This document shows, piece after piece, positions 45,632-54,736 of a DNA stretch of 64,000 nt. Each line of letters starts with the position of its first letter. Positions within the stretch are counted from its first letter, which is position 1. This stretch comes from JANNSX01 sp963741525 (GTDB lineage Bacteria > Pseudomonadota > Alphaproteobacteria > Rhizobiales > Hyphomicrobiaceae), in contig CAVUIW010000020.1 of the NCBI GenBank assembly GCA_963741525.1, positions 248,001 to 312,000 of the forward strand, written 5' to 3'. The position numbers and the translations under genes were made by a program. Under the pieces are notes generated by a model. It made no database searches. It was not told the DNA's origin and worked only from the letters and a program-made list of their open reading frames with translations.

Positions 45632-48017
45632 ATGACAAAGAGCAAGGCCTCACCGAAAGTCCCAGCGGTCAGCCAATGGGTCATAACCCGACGCGCGGCG
45701 GTTGCAGGACTGGTTGCGGCGACCGGGGCTGCGATCATGCCGTGGTCCATACAGTCTGGTGCCGCCGCGACGGCCAAACGAGCCGCATTCGCCGCGCCGC
45801 ACGGCATCGTTGTCCGGACCACTGAAAACGTGACCGATGGGGGTTGGGTCTGGCTCCTCAACTCCGCTCGTGACGCCGGCGTCCAACGCATCTATCTCTT
45901 GGTGAAGCAAGAGGAGAACAAATACGCGAGCGGCGCCACGGGCCGCACCCTCCGGTCGGGAGAATTGCTTGTACCGGTGACGGGCGGCGTAACGGCGGAT
46001 GGGTGGAGCGACCCGGCCTGGCTCGGCGAAATGCTGCAGCGCGCGGCGTCGTTTGGCATTGAGGTTCACGCCTGGTGGCCGCTCTTCCAGGACGCTGTGG
46101 CGGCGGAGATGCTTCGGGATGCCGCCTATCGAGGAAAAGAAGAAGAAGTCTTCGTCGATCCCGCTCGAGCGGAAGTCACGTCCCATCAATCGGCGCTCCT
46201 GTCGGCGCTCCTCGAGCGCTATCCCTTCGATGGTGTTGCGCTCGATTGGATACGCTACAGCGCACGCGAGGATGGATCGTCCGGACCTCTAGCGCGGCGC
46301 TTTGCCGATCTTGCCGGAGTGCCTTGGTCGGGCGACGCGATGGCCGATCCCCTGGCGCGCGCTCGGTGGGACGATCTCAAAGCTCGCACCGTCGCCGATT
46401 GGCTTGATGGTTTTCTTGGAGACATGCGATCCCGACATCCTTCCCTGGCGTGGAGCGCCTTTGTCCTCCCCTGGATGTTCAAGGAAGTGGCCCAGAGCTA
46501 CCGCCACCTTTCCGCCGCTGGGCTCGAATTCACTGCAGCCCATGATCTATTGGCGCGACTGGAAGGAGGATGTCGATTTCACCGCCGAGGTCGTCCGCCC
46601 GGCTCCGTTCTATCTCGATGGCCACGCGAACCTAAATCCGACCTTCGACATCACCGTCGAGGCTGGCGAGCTCGGCAAAGCTTGCGACATGTTACCGAAG
46701 GATCGGCTCGGCGGCATCACCTGGTATCAGCACGGCCGCTGGTCCGAGGAAGATTTCAAGAAAATCTCCAGCCTCTCGGCATCCCTCGCTGGCAAGCAAC
46801 GTGAGCTGTACCAGGAGGCAACGCCGGAGCCCGAGCGGTTTGCGCCTGGGACCAGGCTCGAGCCAGCCACGTTCGCCCCGGACGCGGCGATGTGGCCGGT
46901 CATATGCCTTGGCGAGCTTTATCGCCGCGACGCCCTTGCCGGTGCAGACCCGGTCGTGCCGGTCGTGACCTTCCACCAGTTCGTCGAAGGAGCGCTCGAA
47001 AGCGGAAGCACCGACTGGCACACCAGCACCGGCTATCTGGATGCCTTTATCGCGTTTCTGACAGACCATCGCTTCAACACGATACCGGTGGAGACGCTGG
47101 CGGCCTACCTGACAGCGGAGGACAAGACGCTCCTCCCCGAACGGCCGGTGGCGATCATTATCGATGATGGCTCGGCTTCTATCGTGGATCACTTCGAGCC
47201 GCGCGCTGCAACCGCCAACCTGAAGTACGCAATAGCACTCGTGACAGATTGGATGCGCGACGACGAGGGCCATGTGGTCGAGGTCGACAACGGTGTCATG
47301 GACCGCATCCTGACCTGGCCGCAAGTCAAGGCGCTAGCAGAGGGCGGACGGACAGAATTCATATCCCATTCACATGCCCTCCACCATTTCATGGCGAGTG
47401 GCTCGGAGGGAACCGAATCTGGCCCTGCGACGACGGAGCGGCTTTGGGTCGCCGAGGAAAACCGGCAGGAAACCGAGGCCGAGCGGCTCGCCCGGGTCCT
47501 GGGCGATCTTGCGGCCTCTCGCGACATCCTGGCAGCGCGCACGGGCCATGCCACGACCTTGCTGGTCTGGCCTTACGGAGCACGCGATGAGGCAGCGGAA
47601 GCTGCGGCGCGCGCGGCCGGCTTTACGCATTTCTTCGAGTTTGGCGGAAGTGCCTTCGCGGCGCCGCGCCGGACCCCGCAGCGGATCGTGCGTGTGGGAG
47701 CGACATTGGCCGACGAAGCCACACCGATGGCTTTTCCTGAAGATCCGGTGCTGGCGCAGCGCTGGTGGCTTGCCTTCCTGACCTACGCGCGCACGTGTCA
47801 ATCGGTTGAACTCATTGAGGCCACCCTCGACCAGCTTGACAGGACGCTGTCGAACCATCCGGAGGCCTACATCTCACGCGCGGCCGTCGTTGTGCTGCAA
47901 GGCCACGCCACGCTCGCTTGGCGCCGGATGAAGAAGCTGCGCGACACCTATCCCCACGACACCGCAATCCATTCGGCGGTCGATGAATTCGAGGCACGTT
48001 ACCGAAGCTTTGGTTGA
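45632..48017 (+). pseudogene. PgaB-like polysaccharide deacetylase with reversed domain order (frameshifted)
   Basis: About 795 aa if one extra A at 46532 is ignored. The N-terminus has a Tat-type signal (ITRRAAVAGLVAATGAA). It is followed by a TIM-barrel GH-like domain (HGIVVRTTENVTDGGWVWLLNSARDAGVQRIYLLVKQEE, FDGVALDWIRYSA). The C-terminal part carries a NodB-like deacetylase domain (VVPVVTFHQF, VAIIIDDGSASI, EFISHSHALHH, LLVWPYGARDEAA). In E. coli PgaB the deacetylase is N-terminal; here the order is reversed. The DD pair, SHSH histidines and YG region fit a de-N-acetylase of poly-N-acetylglucosamine-like polymers. The frame changes between LEF and LQPMIYWRDW. Its partner GT2 is 0.9 kb downstream. 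Confidence 0.78.
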
Positions 48018-48262
48018 TCGACTGGTCGCATGGCCCTGCACTGCGTTTCCAGCATGGCAGTCTGGAGTGGGGGCATTGTCCCCTGCGTGCCAATTGCCGC
48101 ACCTGCGGGCAGGTCAGGCAGGCTGTCATCAACTTATCAGCAAGCCTCGTTTATGCACACCGGCACGACAGACGCGCCGTCCCATGGTCGACCAACGTGG
48201 CTCGCGTGCTCTTCTTGCTGAACCGCACTTGGGAACCCGAATTGGGCCGTGAAAGTAAGAAA

Positions 48263-48655
48263 ATGGACCGCAAGCACATTTCAGGGCTTTCCTTCGGATT
48301 GCTGATCGCAGGCTTGGTTCTCCTCACGAGTGGGTTCGCGACAATGATCGCCGCGTCAGCCAACAGTGCTTCCGCGGATGTCGGGGTGGGGTTTCTGCAG
48401 GTTCTTGTTGGCTTGTCGAGCTGGATGGGCGGTACCCGCGTCAGCAGGATGGCCAATTTGGCCGAGCTGGGCGGTCTGCAGCGTGCTGAACTCGCGCGGC
48501 CTCAGCTGCACCGCGAAAGCATTGATCGTCGCGCTCATGGCTGGGGTTGGAACCGGCAATCCGAGAAGGCGGCGAGCTTGGGCGACGTCATACGTTTGAA
48601 GGACCTGCCGCAGGCCTTGGACACATTGCCTGAGGCGGAGCGATTGGCAGCATAG
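48263..48655 (+). CDS. possible small membrane protein (130 aa)
   Basis: From ATG 48263 the frame gives two hydrophobic stretches (SFGLLIAGLVLLTSGFATMIAAS and DVGVGFLQVLVGLSSWMGG) and a hydrophilic C-terminus. It could be a PgaD-like accessory subunit between deacetylase and synthase, but no homology was recognised and an opposing frame exists. Low confidence. Confidence 0.38.
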   Translation: MDRKHISGLSFGLLIAGLVLLTSGFATMIAASANSASADVGVGFLQVLVGLSSWMGGTRVSRMANLAELGGLQRAELARPQLHRESIDRRAHGWGWNRQSEKAASLGDVIRLKDLPQALDTLPEAERLAA

Positions 48656-48817
48656 AGACTGACGGCCATTACGGTGCGTGCTGCGCCGCCGACGCTCGCT
48701 CTTCGTCATTCATGCGAGCCGGCTCGCGCAGGCGGTCGCATGCCACCTTAACTTAGCGGTATTGACATGCTTGTAGCGCAGTGGCGTCACGCCATGTTGC
48801 CAATGCGTCGCTGCGAA

Positions 48818-48846
48818 CTGTCAGCAAACCCTCAGCTGACTTCATC
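48818..48846 (+). promoter_or_regulatory. Pho-box-like tandem repeats upstream of GT2 gene
   Basis: CTGTCAG (48818-48824), CCCTCAG (48829-48835) and CTTCATC (48840-48846) are spaced exactly 11 bp apart, as in PhoB-type sites. The best-conserved unit is identical to the one at 45149-45155. Position fits a promoter just downstream and the ATG at 48932. Confidence 0.5.
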
Positions 48847-48931
48847 TATCAAGTCACCTTGTTGAATGGCGCCCTGCTCAATCGTGTTGGATGAGCCTGG
48901 GGCCCACGGATGGACGTCAGCGGGAACGGAC

Positions 48932-50215
48932 ATGGAAAACGCATTGGCACCCGTCTCTCTCGACGTCCCGAACACTGGCTCGGCTCTTTCCGCCTGGGCT
49001 GACACGTTCTTCGCGTATCTTTTCGCCTACCCTTTCGCGACCTGTTTCCTTTGGAGCGTCTCGGGACTCTTCTATCTGCTCATGCGAAACAGAGCCAAAC
49101 ACCTGCCTGCTGTCTCGCCAAACACCCTCAGCTACTCGGTGGTGATCCCATTTCACGCCGAGCCCGAGGCGGCATTGATTGCCGCCCGATCGCTTGACGG
49201 TGTAACGCCTGCACCGCTGGAGATCGTGATCGTCGATGACGGTTCACCCAATCCCATTCCACCCGAATGGGTCCTGCCGGCTGGAACGCGGCTTATCCGC
49301 ATGCCGTTCAACATGGGAAAGGCCGGAGCCTTGCAACACGCGTTGCCAAGCCTCGCAGGCGATGTCGTGGTCTGCATGGACGCCGATACGCAAACTGAAT
49401 CTCGTGATTGGCATCGGATGCTCGCGGCCTTCGACGATGCCCAGCTCGGTGCCGTGACCGGAAAGATCCGCCCCACCAAGGGTGGCGGTATCGTCGAAGG
49501 ATTTCAGGGGCTCGACTATCTGACGGTGATTATGTTGATCAAGGCGGCGGAAAGCTTGTGGGGCGGGCTGCTCACGGTTTCCGGTGCGTTCACGGCATTC
49601 CGCGCGTCCGCTTTGCGCTCAATCGGCGGCTGGAGCTCCGATTCTGCAACGGAGGACATCGATGTGAGCTGGCGCTTGCAGGCGGCGGGCTGGCGGCTCG
49701 CCTTCGAGACGGACTGGGTTACGCGCGTCGAAATGGCACCGAGCCTGCGAGCCCTGTGGCGGCAGAGGCGGCGCTGGAGCATGGGTCTTGGACGCGCGAT
49801 GCGCGATCACGGTGTGAGCGCCGTGCTCGGCGGCGCGCGCCACCTGCCTATCGTCGTCATGACGTTCGCGAGCGTGGTGTGGATCGTGTCGATGCTTGGC
49901 TTCGTGACGCTGTACGTCTTGTCTCGCCTCACCGGCATTCCGGCCGGGCTCAGCGTCGATACTCAATTCTTTTCGTCAATACTGCTCGCCAGCCTCGCCG
50001 CCTGCTACGCGCAGTTCGCTTGCGCAGTGGCGGTCGACGGCACGTCCCTAATCCGGCACTGGCGCAGCGCGCTTTTTGTGCCGCTCTATCCGTTCTATTT
50101 TTGGGGGTTGTTGATCACCAGCTTCGTCAGCGGGTTTCCAAAGGGGTGTCTACGCCGCGACAAGGGAACCTGGCGTAGAACGGCGCGGCGCTTCGAGAGT
50201 GATGCGGCCGCATAA
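48932..50215 (+). CDS. GT2 polysaccharide synthase, PgaC/IcaA/BcsA-like
   Basis: Membrane glycosyltransferase of 427 aa from ATG 48932 (an in-frame ATG at 48866 is possible). One N-terminal membrane segment (FFAYLFAYPFATCFLWSVSGLFYLL) precedes the GT-A domain with VIVDDGSPN, CMDADTQTES (DxD), TEDIDVSWRLQ and QRRRWSMG. Three to four C-terminal helices follow. These motifs define processive beta-glycan synthases such as the poly-N-acetylglucosamine synthase. Upstream lies a polysaccharide deacetylase, so a PNAG-like exopolysaccharide is the best guess. Confidence 0.85.
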   Translation: MENALAPVSLDVPNTGSALSAWADTFFAYLFAYPFATCFLWSVSGLFYLLMRNRAKHLPAVSPNTLSYSVVIPFHAEPEAALIAARSLDGVTPAPLEIVIVDDGSPNPIPPEWVLPAGTRLIRMPFNMGKAGALQHALPSLAGDVVVCMDADTQTESRDWHRMLAAFDDAQLGAVTGKIRPTKGGGIVEGFQGLDYLTVIMLIKAAESLWGGLLTVSGAFTAFRASALRSIGGWSSDSATEDIDVSWRLQAAGWRLAFETDWVTRVEMAPSLRALWRQRRRWSMGLGRAMRDHGVSAVLGGARHLPIVVMTFASVVWIVSMLGFVTLYVLSRLTGIPAGLSVDTQFFSSILLASLAACYAQFACAVAVDGTSLIRHWRSALFVPLYPFYFWGLLITSFVSGFPKGCLRRDKGTWRRTARRFESDAAA

Positions 50216-50289
50216 TCGAACGATCGCGCACGGTGCCGCTCCAACACAAACCGATGCGCAAGTTGAGGGGCGTCCGTACTCGATTGACC

Positions 50290-51600
50290 TCAGAACGGGA
50301 CACGCATTCCAGCCAGGACGGCATTGTAATCTTTTGCGACCAGCTCCGCCGGTAATCCGCCAGTTGAACCCTCAATCTCGGCTTGATAGCTGCGAAAGGC
50401 GGCGTAGGCCTCGATACCAAGTTCATCCACCTGCTGCACCACGCCAACTCCCCAGACGTCTGCTTCAATCCCGGATGTAACGAAGGGACGAGGTGTTCCG
50501 GTCTGCGCCGGATCGATCGTCCGCTCCAGACCACGGTCGCTGCGATTGTACTCGCCATAGATCGCGGTTTCGCCGATGTCGAAATAGCTCCGCACAAGAC
50601 CGATCTTGCCGTAGAGCCAGGCGTCACGACTGTCGAGCGACGGGAAAAACCGGCGGCGGTTGCCGTCATCAATCGCGCCCGCCGCAATGGTCGCGCTGAG
50701 GCCGGTTGCCAGGTGAAGGACGGACAACGAGCCCGCCCATGTCCGGCACTTACCGGCTTCCGTCAGGTCATCGACCGTGCAGGGCGAATCCTCGTCGGCC
50801 TCGTCCCCGAATCCGAAACCGCTCGACACCTTGAAGCCGTTCGCTTCGACGTCGTACTTCGCCGACGCGCCGAAGATGTCGTCCTCGCCCCAGGAGACCG
50901 CGAGCTTTAGACCGCTAAAGTCCGGCGTCTGGTAGCGCACAAGGCTATGCGTGCCACCGTCGCCCAAGCTGCTGGAGCTGGCGTCGCCCCATGTGATGCC
51001 GATGACCTCCTGACTTCTCGCCAGCACCAGTGCGAACCCGCCGTTCCAATCGGTCACGGCAGGGTTGGCGACCAGCCCGCTCCCGGAGGTATCGGCACCT
51101 GTCACGCCGTCGTGGGCATCCGGTGCGCTTCCAATCGTCAGGCGCCCGAGCCGCTTGTCCTCGATGAATACATGAGCACTGCTCGTCTTCACGGAGCTAT
51201 CGCCATCGTCGCCGTCGTTTTGCGTGACTTCGATACTGGCGGCATCGACTGGCTCGATCGAAAGCTCGTATCCCATACGGACTCGATCAGACAGCTCACC
51301 CTCTCCGGACACAGCGAGAAACGTCGACCACAGCGTCGGATCGACGACATAGGCATCCCCCTCCTCGCCATCGTCCCAAGCCAGGAGCGCCTTGTGGACC
51401 TGCCCAGAGATCGTGACGGTGACCTTCCGATCGCCCTTGCGAACCGTGGCGGCCTCGAGCTCAGCGACTCGCTCCTCAAGGTCAGCACAGCACCCACCGC
51501 CAGGGTCGCCGGCCCGGCCCGCCGTGGACGCCACGACCAAGAGTGTGACACCAAAGGCCGCTATGGAAGCTGCGGCTCGACCAATCGTGGTGCGACGCAT
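50290..51600 (-). CDS. alphaproteobacterial outer-membrane porin
   Basis: Protein of 436 aa with an N-terminal signal peptide (AASIAAFGVTLLVVASTAGRAG), a short coiled coil (LEERVAELEAATV), and beta-strand patterns of a general porin (VTVTISGQVHKALLAWDDG, RLTIGSAPDAHDG, FALVLARSQE, LKLAVSWGEDD) ending in F (MRVPF), the usual C-terminal residue for outer-membrane insertion. The function is passive diffusion of solutes. It is convergent with the GT2 gene. Other outer-membrane roles cannot be excluded. Confidence 0.8.
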   Translation of the reverse strand: MRRTTIGRAAASIAAFGVTLLVVASTAGRAGDPGGGCCADLEERVAELEAATVRKGDRKVTVTISGQVHKALLAWDDGEEGDAYVVDPTLWSTFLAVSGEGELSDRVRMGYELSIEPVDAASIEVTQNDGDDGDSSVKTSSAHVFIEDKRLGRLTIGSAPDAHDGVTGADTSGSGLVANPAVTDWNGGFALVLARSQEVIGITWGDASSSSLGDGGTHSLVRYQTPDFSGLKLAVSWGEDDIFGASAKYDVEANGFKVSSGFGFGDEADEDSPCTVDDLTEAGKCRTWAGSLSVLHLATGLSATIAAGAIDDGNRRRFFPSLDSRDAWLYGKIGLVRSYFDIGETAIYGEYNRSDRGLERTIDPAQTGTPRPFVTSGIEADVWGVGVVQQVDELGIEAYAAFRSYQAEIEGSTGGLPAELVAKDYNAVLAGMRVPF

Positions 51601-52165
51601 CGGCGGTTCCCCAGCCCGCTCAACTTCGAAGTTAAAGAGCGGACCAAACTAAAGTGGCAACTCGAAACGATCACTTAACGCTCAACAACCATCCGCCACT
51701 CATCAAGACGGATTTTCCCACGACGCCCGCGTCAACGGCAATTGCATCAACTCTTCAAGCGCGCATGCCGGTCAGCTGCCCATAATGAAGCTCCCTGCGG
51801 CATCCAGCGACCGCAACACGTTACGGCCGCACAACACTGAATCGATTCGCAATCTGCGAACAGGGAGCCGGGACGGCAACTGATGCCTTATGAGGCGATC
51901 TTGGTGCGTTGCACAAGGAGACCTACACTTCATCCGACCACGGCGCAACATTGGCGTTGCGCATCGGCACTGAGTCCGCTTGGGGTCAGAGTCGACAGGC
52001 GCGACAGGTCGGACCGACGCTGTGCAGAGAAAGCCGACCTCCGAGGATCCGACTTGCCAGGACCTGAGATCATTCTTTTCGATGTCCGCTCGACCACCCG
52101 TCTCGACGAGTTGAATGCATTCGATCTGGCGAGATGGGGTCTGGCCCTTGAGTCGATTTGCATCG
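51601..52165. other. interval without supported gene
   Basis: No gene or RNA was recognised. Its right edge is the 3' end of the CapP-like gene, so this is the left border of the CBASS locus. Confidence 0.4.
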
Positions 52166-53065
52166 CTAGTCCCCGAAGCGACCGCGACTGCGGCGGCCGA
52201 AGCGATCAAAGGAGTCCTCTTCGACTTCGATTTCTAGAAACTCTCGGCGTGACGCCGAACCGAACAAGAGCACCGAGATCACCTGATCGTAGCGATCCGA
52301 ATGAATGGTCAGCTCGGTGCAATCCTCGTCGAGCCAGACTTCCGGCGGGTGCTTGATGCCTTCACGGGCAATATCGGCGAGATCCTTGCGACGTATCAGC
52401 GAGTTCTCGGGTACCTCGATCGGGGAGGCTTTCCTGGTCCGCATGTACAAGCCGGTCTTCAACGCAGGCTCGCTCGACTTCGACCACAGCACGAACTCGT
52501 CGCGCGAGATCACGATCAAAGAGCGGCGCTTGGTGTACTCGAGCCAACGTAGAATGCACGAGATCAGCGAGACGCCGTAACGGTTGGCAAGGTCTCCGAG
52601 GTCATCGAGCGTGGGAATAGCATCGGGAGGAAGCTTGCGGCGGAAGTCATCGAGCGGCATGAGCAGGTAGGCCGCGAACGTATCCGCCTCCTTCTCAAGC
52701 TCGGGTCCATTGCGGAAAGTGACAGCTTCCTCGCTGCACTCGATCCCCTTGGGGAACAGCACCCGGTGCATGAGATAATGCCCGAACTCGTGGCCGATCG
52801 TGAACCGTTTGCGACCTTCTGAGACGCCGCTGTTATAGATGATCGCCCAGGCCTTGCCGCCGCCTACGGGGTAGAGCGCACCTTCGAACGACCCGAGGCG
52901 TCTACCTTCGACGGCGATGATCGGCGCGTCGGGGAAGCGCAAACTCGAGTATTGGAGCACGAGGTCATCAAGGGGAACGGGGAAGCGGCCGTCGCCGAGA
53001 CTGGCTTCAAGGATCTTGTTGAGATCGTTGGCCCATCTGATCGGCTTGCGGCCGTGATCCGTCAT
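52166..53065 (-). CDS. ImmA/IrrE-type metallopeptidase (CapP-like)
   Basis: Protein of 299 aa. Zinc-peptidase motif HEFGHYLMH is at His92-Glu93...His96, with the third ligand in ELEKEADTFAAYLLMP (near Glu126). The C-terminal 150 residues are an uncharacterised alpha/beta region. It overlaps the XRE gene by ATGA. CapP-type peptidases cleave the paired HTH repressor after DNA damage or infection and so switch on CBASS operons; divergence from such an operon here supports that role. Confidence 0.85.
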   Translation of the reverse strand: MTDHGRKPIRWANDLNKILEASLGDGRFPVPLDDLVLQYSSLRFPDAPIIAVEGRRLGSFEGALYPVGGGKAWAIIYNSGVSEGRKRFTIGHEFGHYLMHRVLFPKGIECSEEAVTFRNGPELEKEADTFAAYLLMPLDDFRRKLPPDAIPTLDDLGDLANRYGVSLISCILRWLEYTKRRSLIVISRDEFVLWSKSSEPALKTGLYMRTRKASPIEVPENSLIRRKDLADIAREGIKHPPEVWLDEDCTELTIHSDRYDQVISVLLFGSASRREFLEIEVEEDSFDRFGRRSRGRFGD

Positions 53066-53382
53066 TTGCGCTTCCTGCTGATGATGTCGAGCATCTCGCG
53101 GATCTGTTGCTTCTGCTCGCTTTCCATCTTCTGGTACTTGCGAAAGAAGGCCTTGTCCTCGGCTGTTTCGGGCTCGGTGTCGACGCCGAGCAGGAAGTCA
53201 CCCGTGACGCCGAGTGCTTCAGCAATGAGGGCGAGCTTCTCGCCGGACGGGCGCGGCGGGTCCTTGTTCTCAAGTTCCCAGATATAGCTTTTGCTGGATT
53301 TCGAGGCCTCGGCGAGCTGGTCGAGCGTGAAGCCCTTCTTCTTTCGAAGATCACGAATTCTATCGCCTAGCGTCGTCGGCAT
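53062..53382 (-). CDS. XRE repressor (CapH-like)
   Basis: Protein of 106 aa from ATG 53382 with GGGGAG upstream. The Cro/C1 HTH is at about 6-60 (RIRDLRKKKGFTLDQLAEASKSSKSYIWELENKD), followed by a helical dimerisation tail. It is cotranslated with the ImmA-type peptidase and divergent from the CBASS genes. A CapH-like repressor, cut by CapP, is the direct reading. Confidence 0.86.
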   Translation of the reverse strand: MPTTLGDRIRDLRKKKGFTLDQLAEASKSSKSYIWELENKDPPRPSGEKLALIAEALGVTGDFLLGVDTEPETAEDKAFFRKYQKMESEQKQQIREMLDIISRKRK

Positions 53383-53403
53383 CGTCTTACTCCCCTCACA
53401 GCA

Positions 53404-53480
53404 AAGTTCAGAGTAGAGGTATTTCCAGTCCTTGACAACGCGTACTTTCGCTTCTACGTTCCAAGTTCGGAGTAGCGGTA
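53404..53480. promoter_or_regulatory. back-to-back CBASS promoters with direct-repeat operators
   Basis: Rightward promoter: TTGACA (53432-53437), 17-bp spacer, TACGTT (53455-53460), toward the CBASS genes. Leftward promoter: TTGTCA (reverse of 53433-53438), 17-bp spacer, TACTCT (reverse of 53410-53415), toward the repressor. Two 18-bp direct repeats, matching at 16 of 18 positions (53404-53421 and 53463-53480, AAGTTC.GAGTAG.GGTA), cover the leftward -10 and the rightward start region. They are well placed for CapH to repress both directions. Confidence 0.75.
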
Positions 53481-53544
53481 CAAATAGTTTTTTTGCGTGA
53501 GGCGGTAGCGCCCACCACCAGGAGTTGAGAGAGGGAATTGAGCC

Positions 53545-54736
53545 GTGACGGCCACACAAGCGACCTCTGAAGTCGATGAAAAGAGCCCAGTCAGGCTCGT
53601 TTCTCGCAGTAAAATAAGTCGGTTGACCGAAGTTTTTCTGGCGGTGCGTTCAGGCGGCAGATGTCAGTTCTGCGGCTGCAACGAGGAAATCTACCGATCC
53701 GCGCTGACCGCCGAGTCCGGCAATTTCGCGGACAAGGCCCACATCGTGGCCTTCCGGAAAGACGGCCCCCGAGGAGGCGAGGAGCGGCCTGAAGATATCG
53801 ACGATATCGAGAACCTGATGTTGCTCTGCCTGCGGGATCACCGGCTGATCGACCGCAATCCCTCCCGTTACACACGCGCGGTCCTGCAGGAATACAAGCG
53901 TGAGCACGAGGCGCGGATCGCCTACGCGACCGGCCTCGGCCCCGAGATGCAGACGACGGTGCTGCAGTTTACGGCGAGGATCGGGCAGTTCGCACCGGCC
54001 ATCGCGCGCGCCGAGATCGTTGAAGCGCTCTTGCCGAGGTACCCGGCCGCCGATCCCTTCATGATCGACCTCAACGGCTTCGGAGCCGAGGCGGGGGGCG
54101 ACTTCTATGTCGCTGCCGGGCGGCGCATCAGGCAACGCGTATCCGAACTCGTGGAGACCGGCGGGCCGTTGGAAAAGACCCGACGCCTGGGTATTTTTGC
54201 ACTCGGACCGATCCCGCTTCTGGTCGCACTCGGCCATGCGGTCGGCAACAAGATCGAGACGGAGTTCTTCCAGTGTCACCGCGACAACCCCGGCCGTCGT
54301 TGGTGCTGGCATGACGATGGCGAGCTGGTGCAGTTCGATCTGCGGCAGCTGGCGGATGGCGACAACGTCAAGGATCTCGGTCTCGTCCTGTCGCTGAGTG
54401 GCCGGCTCAATAATGACTTCTCTGCCGGCATGCGCCGCAGAAATTCCCCTGTTCGAGATCGGGCCGACCTCGCATCAGCCGAATTTGGCCCTGATACGTC
54501 AGCGCGGCGATCTCGATGCATTCAGGTCGACCTATCGCCGGACCGTGGCCGAGCTGCGCGGCCGATATCCGGCGCTCAAGCGCATTCATCTGTATCCGGC
54601 GGTGCCCGCGCCGGTGGCTGTTGCGTGCGGTTTCGAACTGCTTCCGAAGGTCGATCCCGAGTTGGTCATCTACGACAACGTGAAAGAGGAAGGCGGCTTC
54701 ATCAAGCGCCTCAGGGTGAACGAAAATGAGCGGTAA
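53545..54736 (+). pseudogene. HNH-SAVED CBASS effector, Cap5-like (frameshifted)
   Basis: GTG start 53545. The N-terminal HNH nuclease domain has CysxxCys 40-43 (CQFCGC), His66 (KAHIVAF), NLMLLCLRDH (90-99). A SAVED domain follows, with phrases such as IFALGPIPLLVALGHAVGNKIETEFFQ and FEIGPTSHQPNLALIRQR. It ends in LPKVDPELVIYDNVK. One extra T at about 54418 breaks the frame inside SAVED; deleting it gives NNDSLPACAAEIPLFEIG. Cap5 nucleases cut DNA when SAVED binds a cyclic oligonucleotide. As written the effector loses the SAVED C-terminus. Confidence 0.85.
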
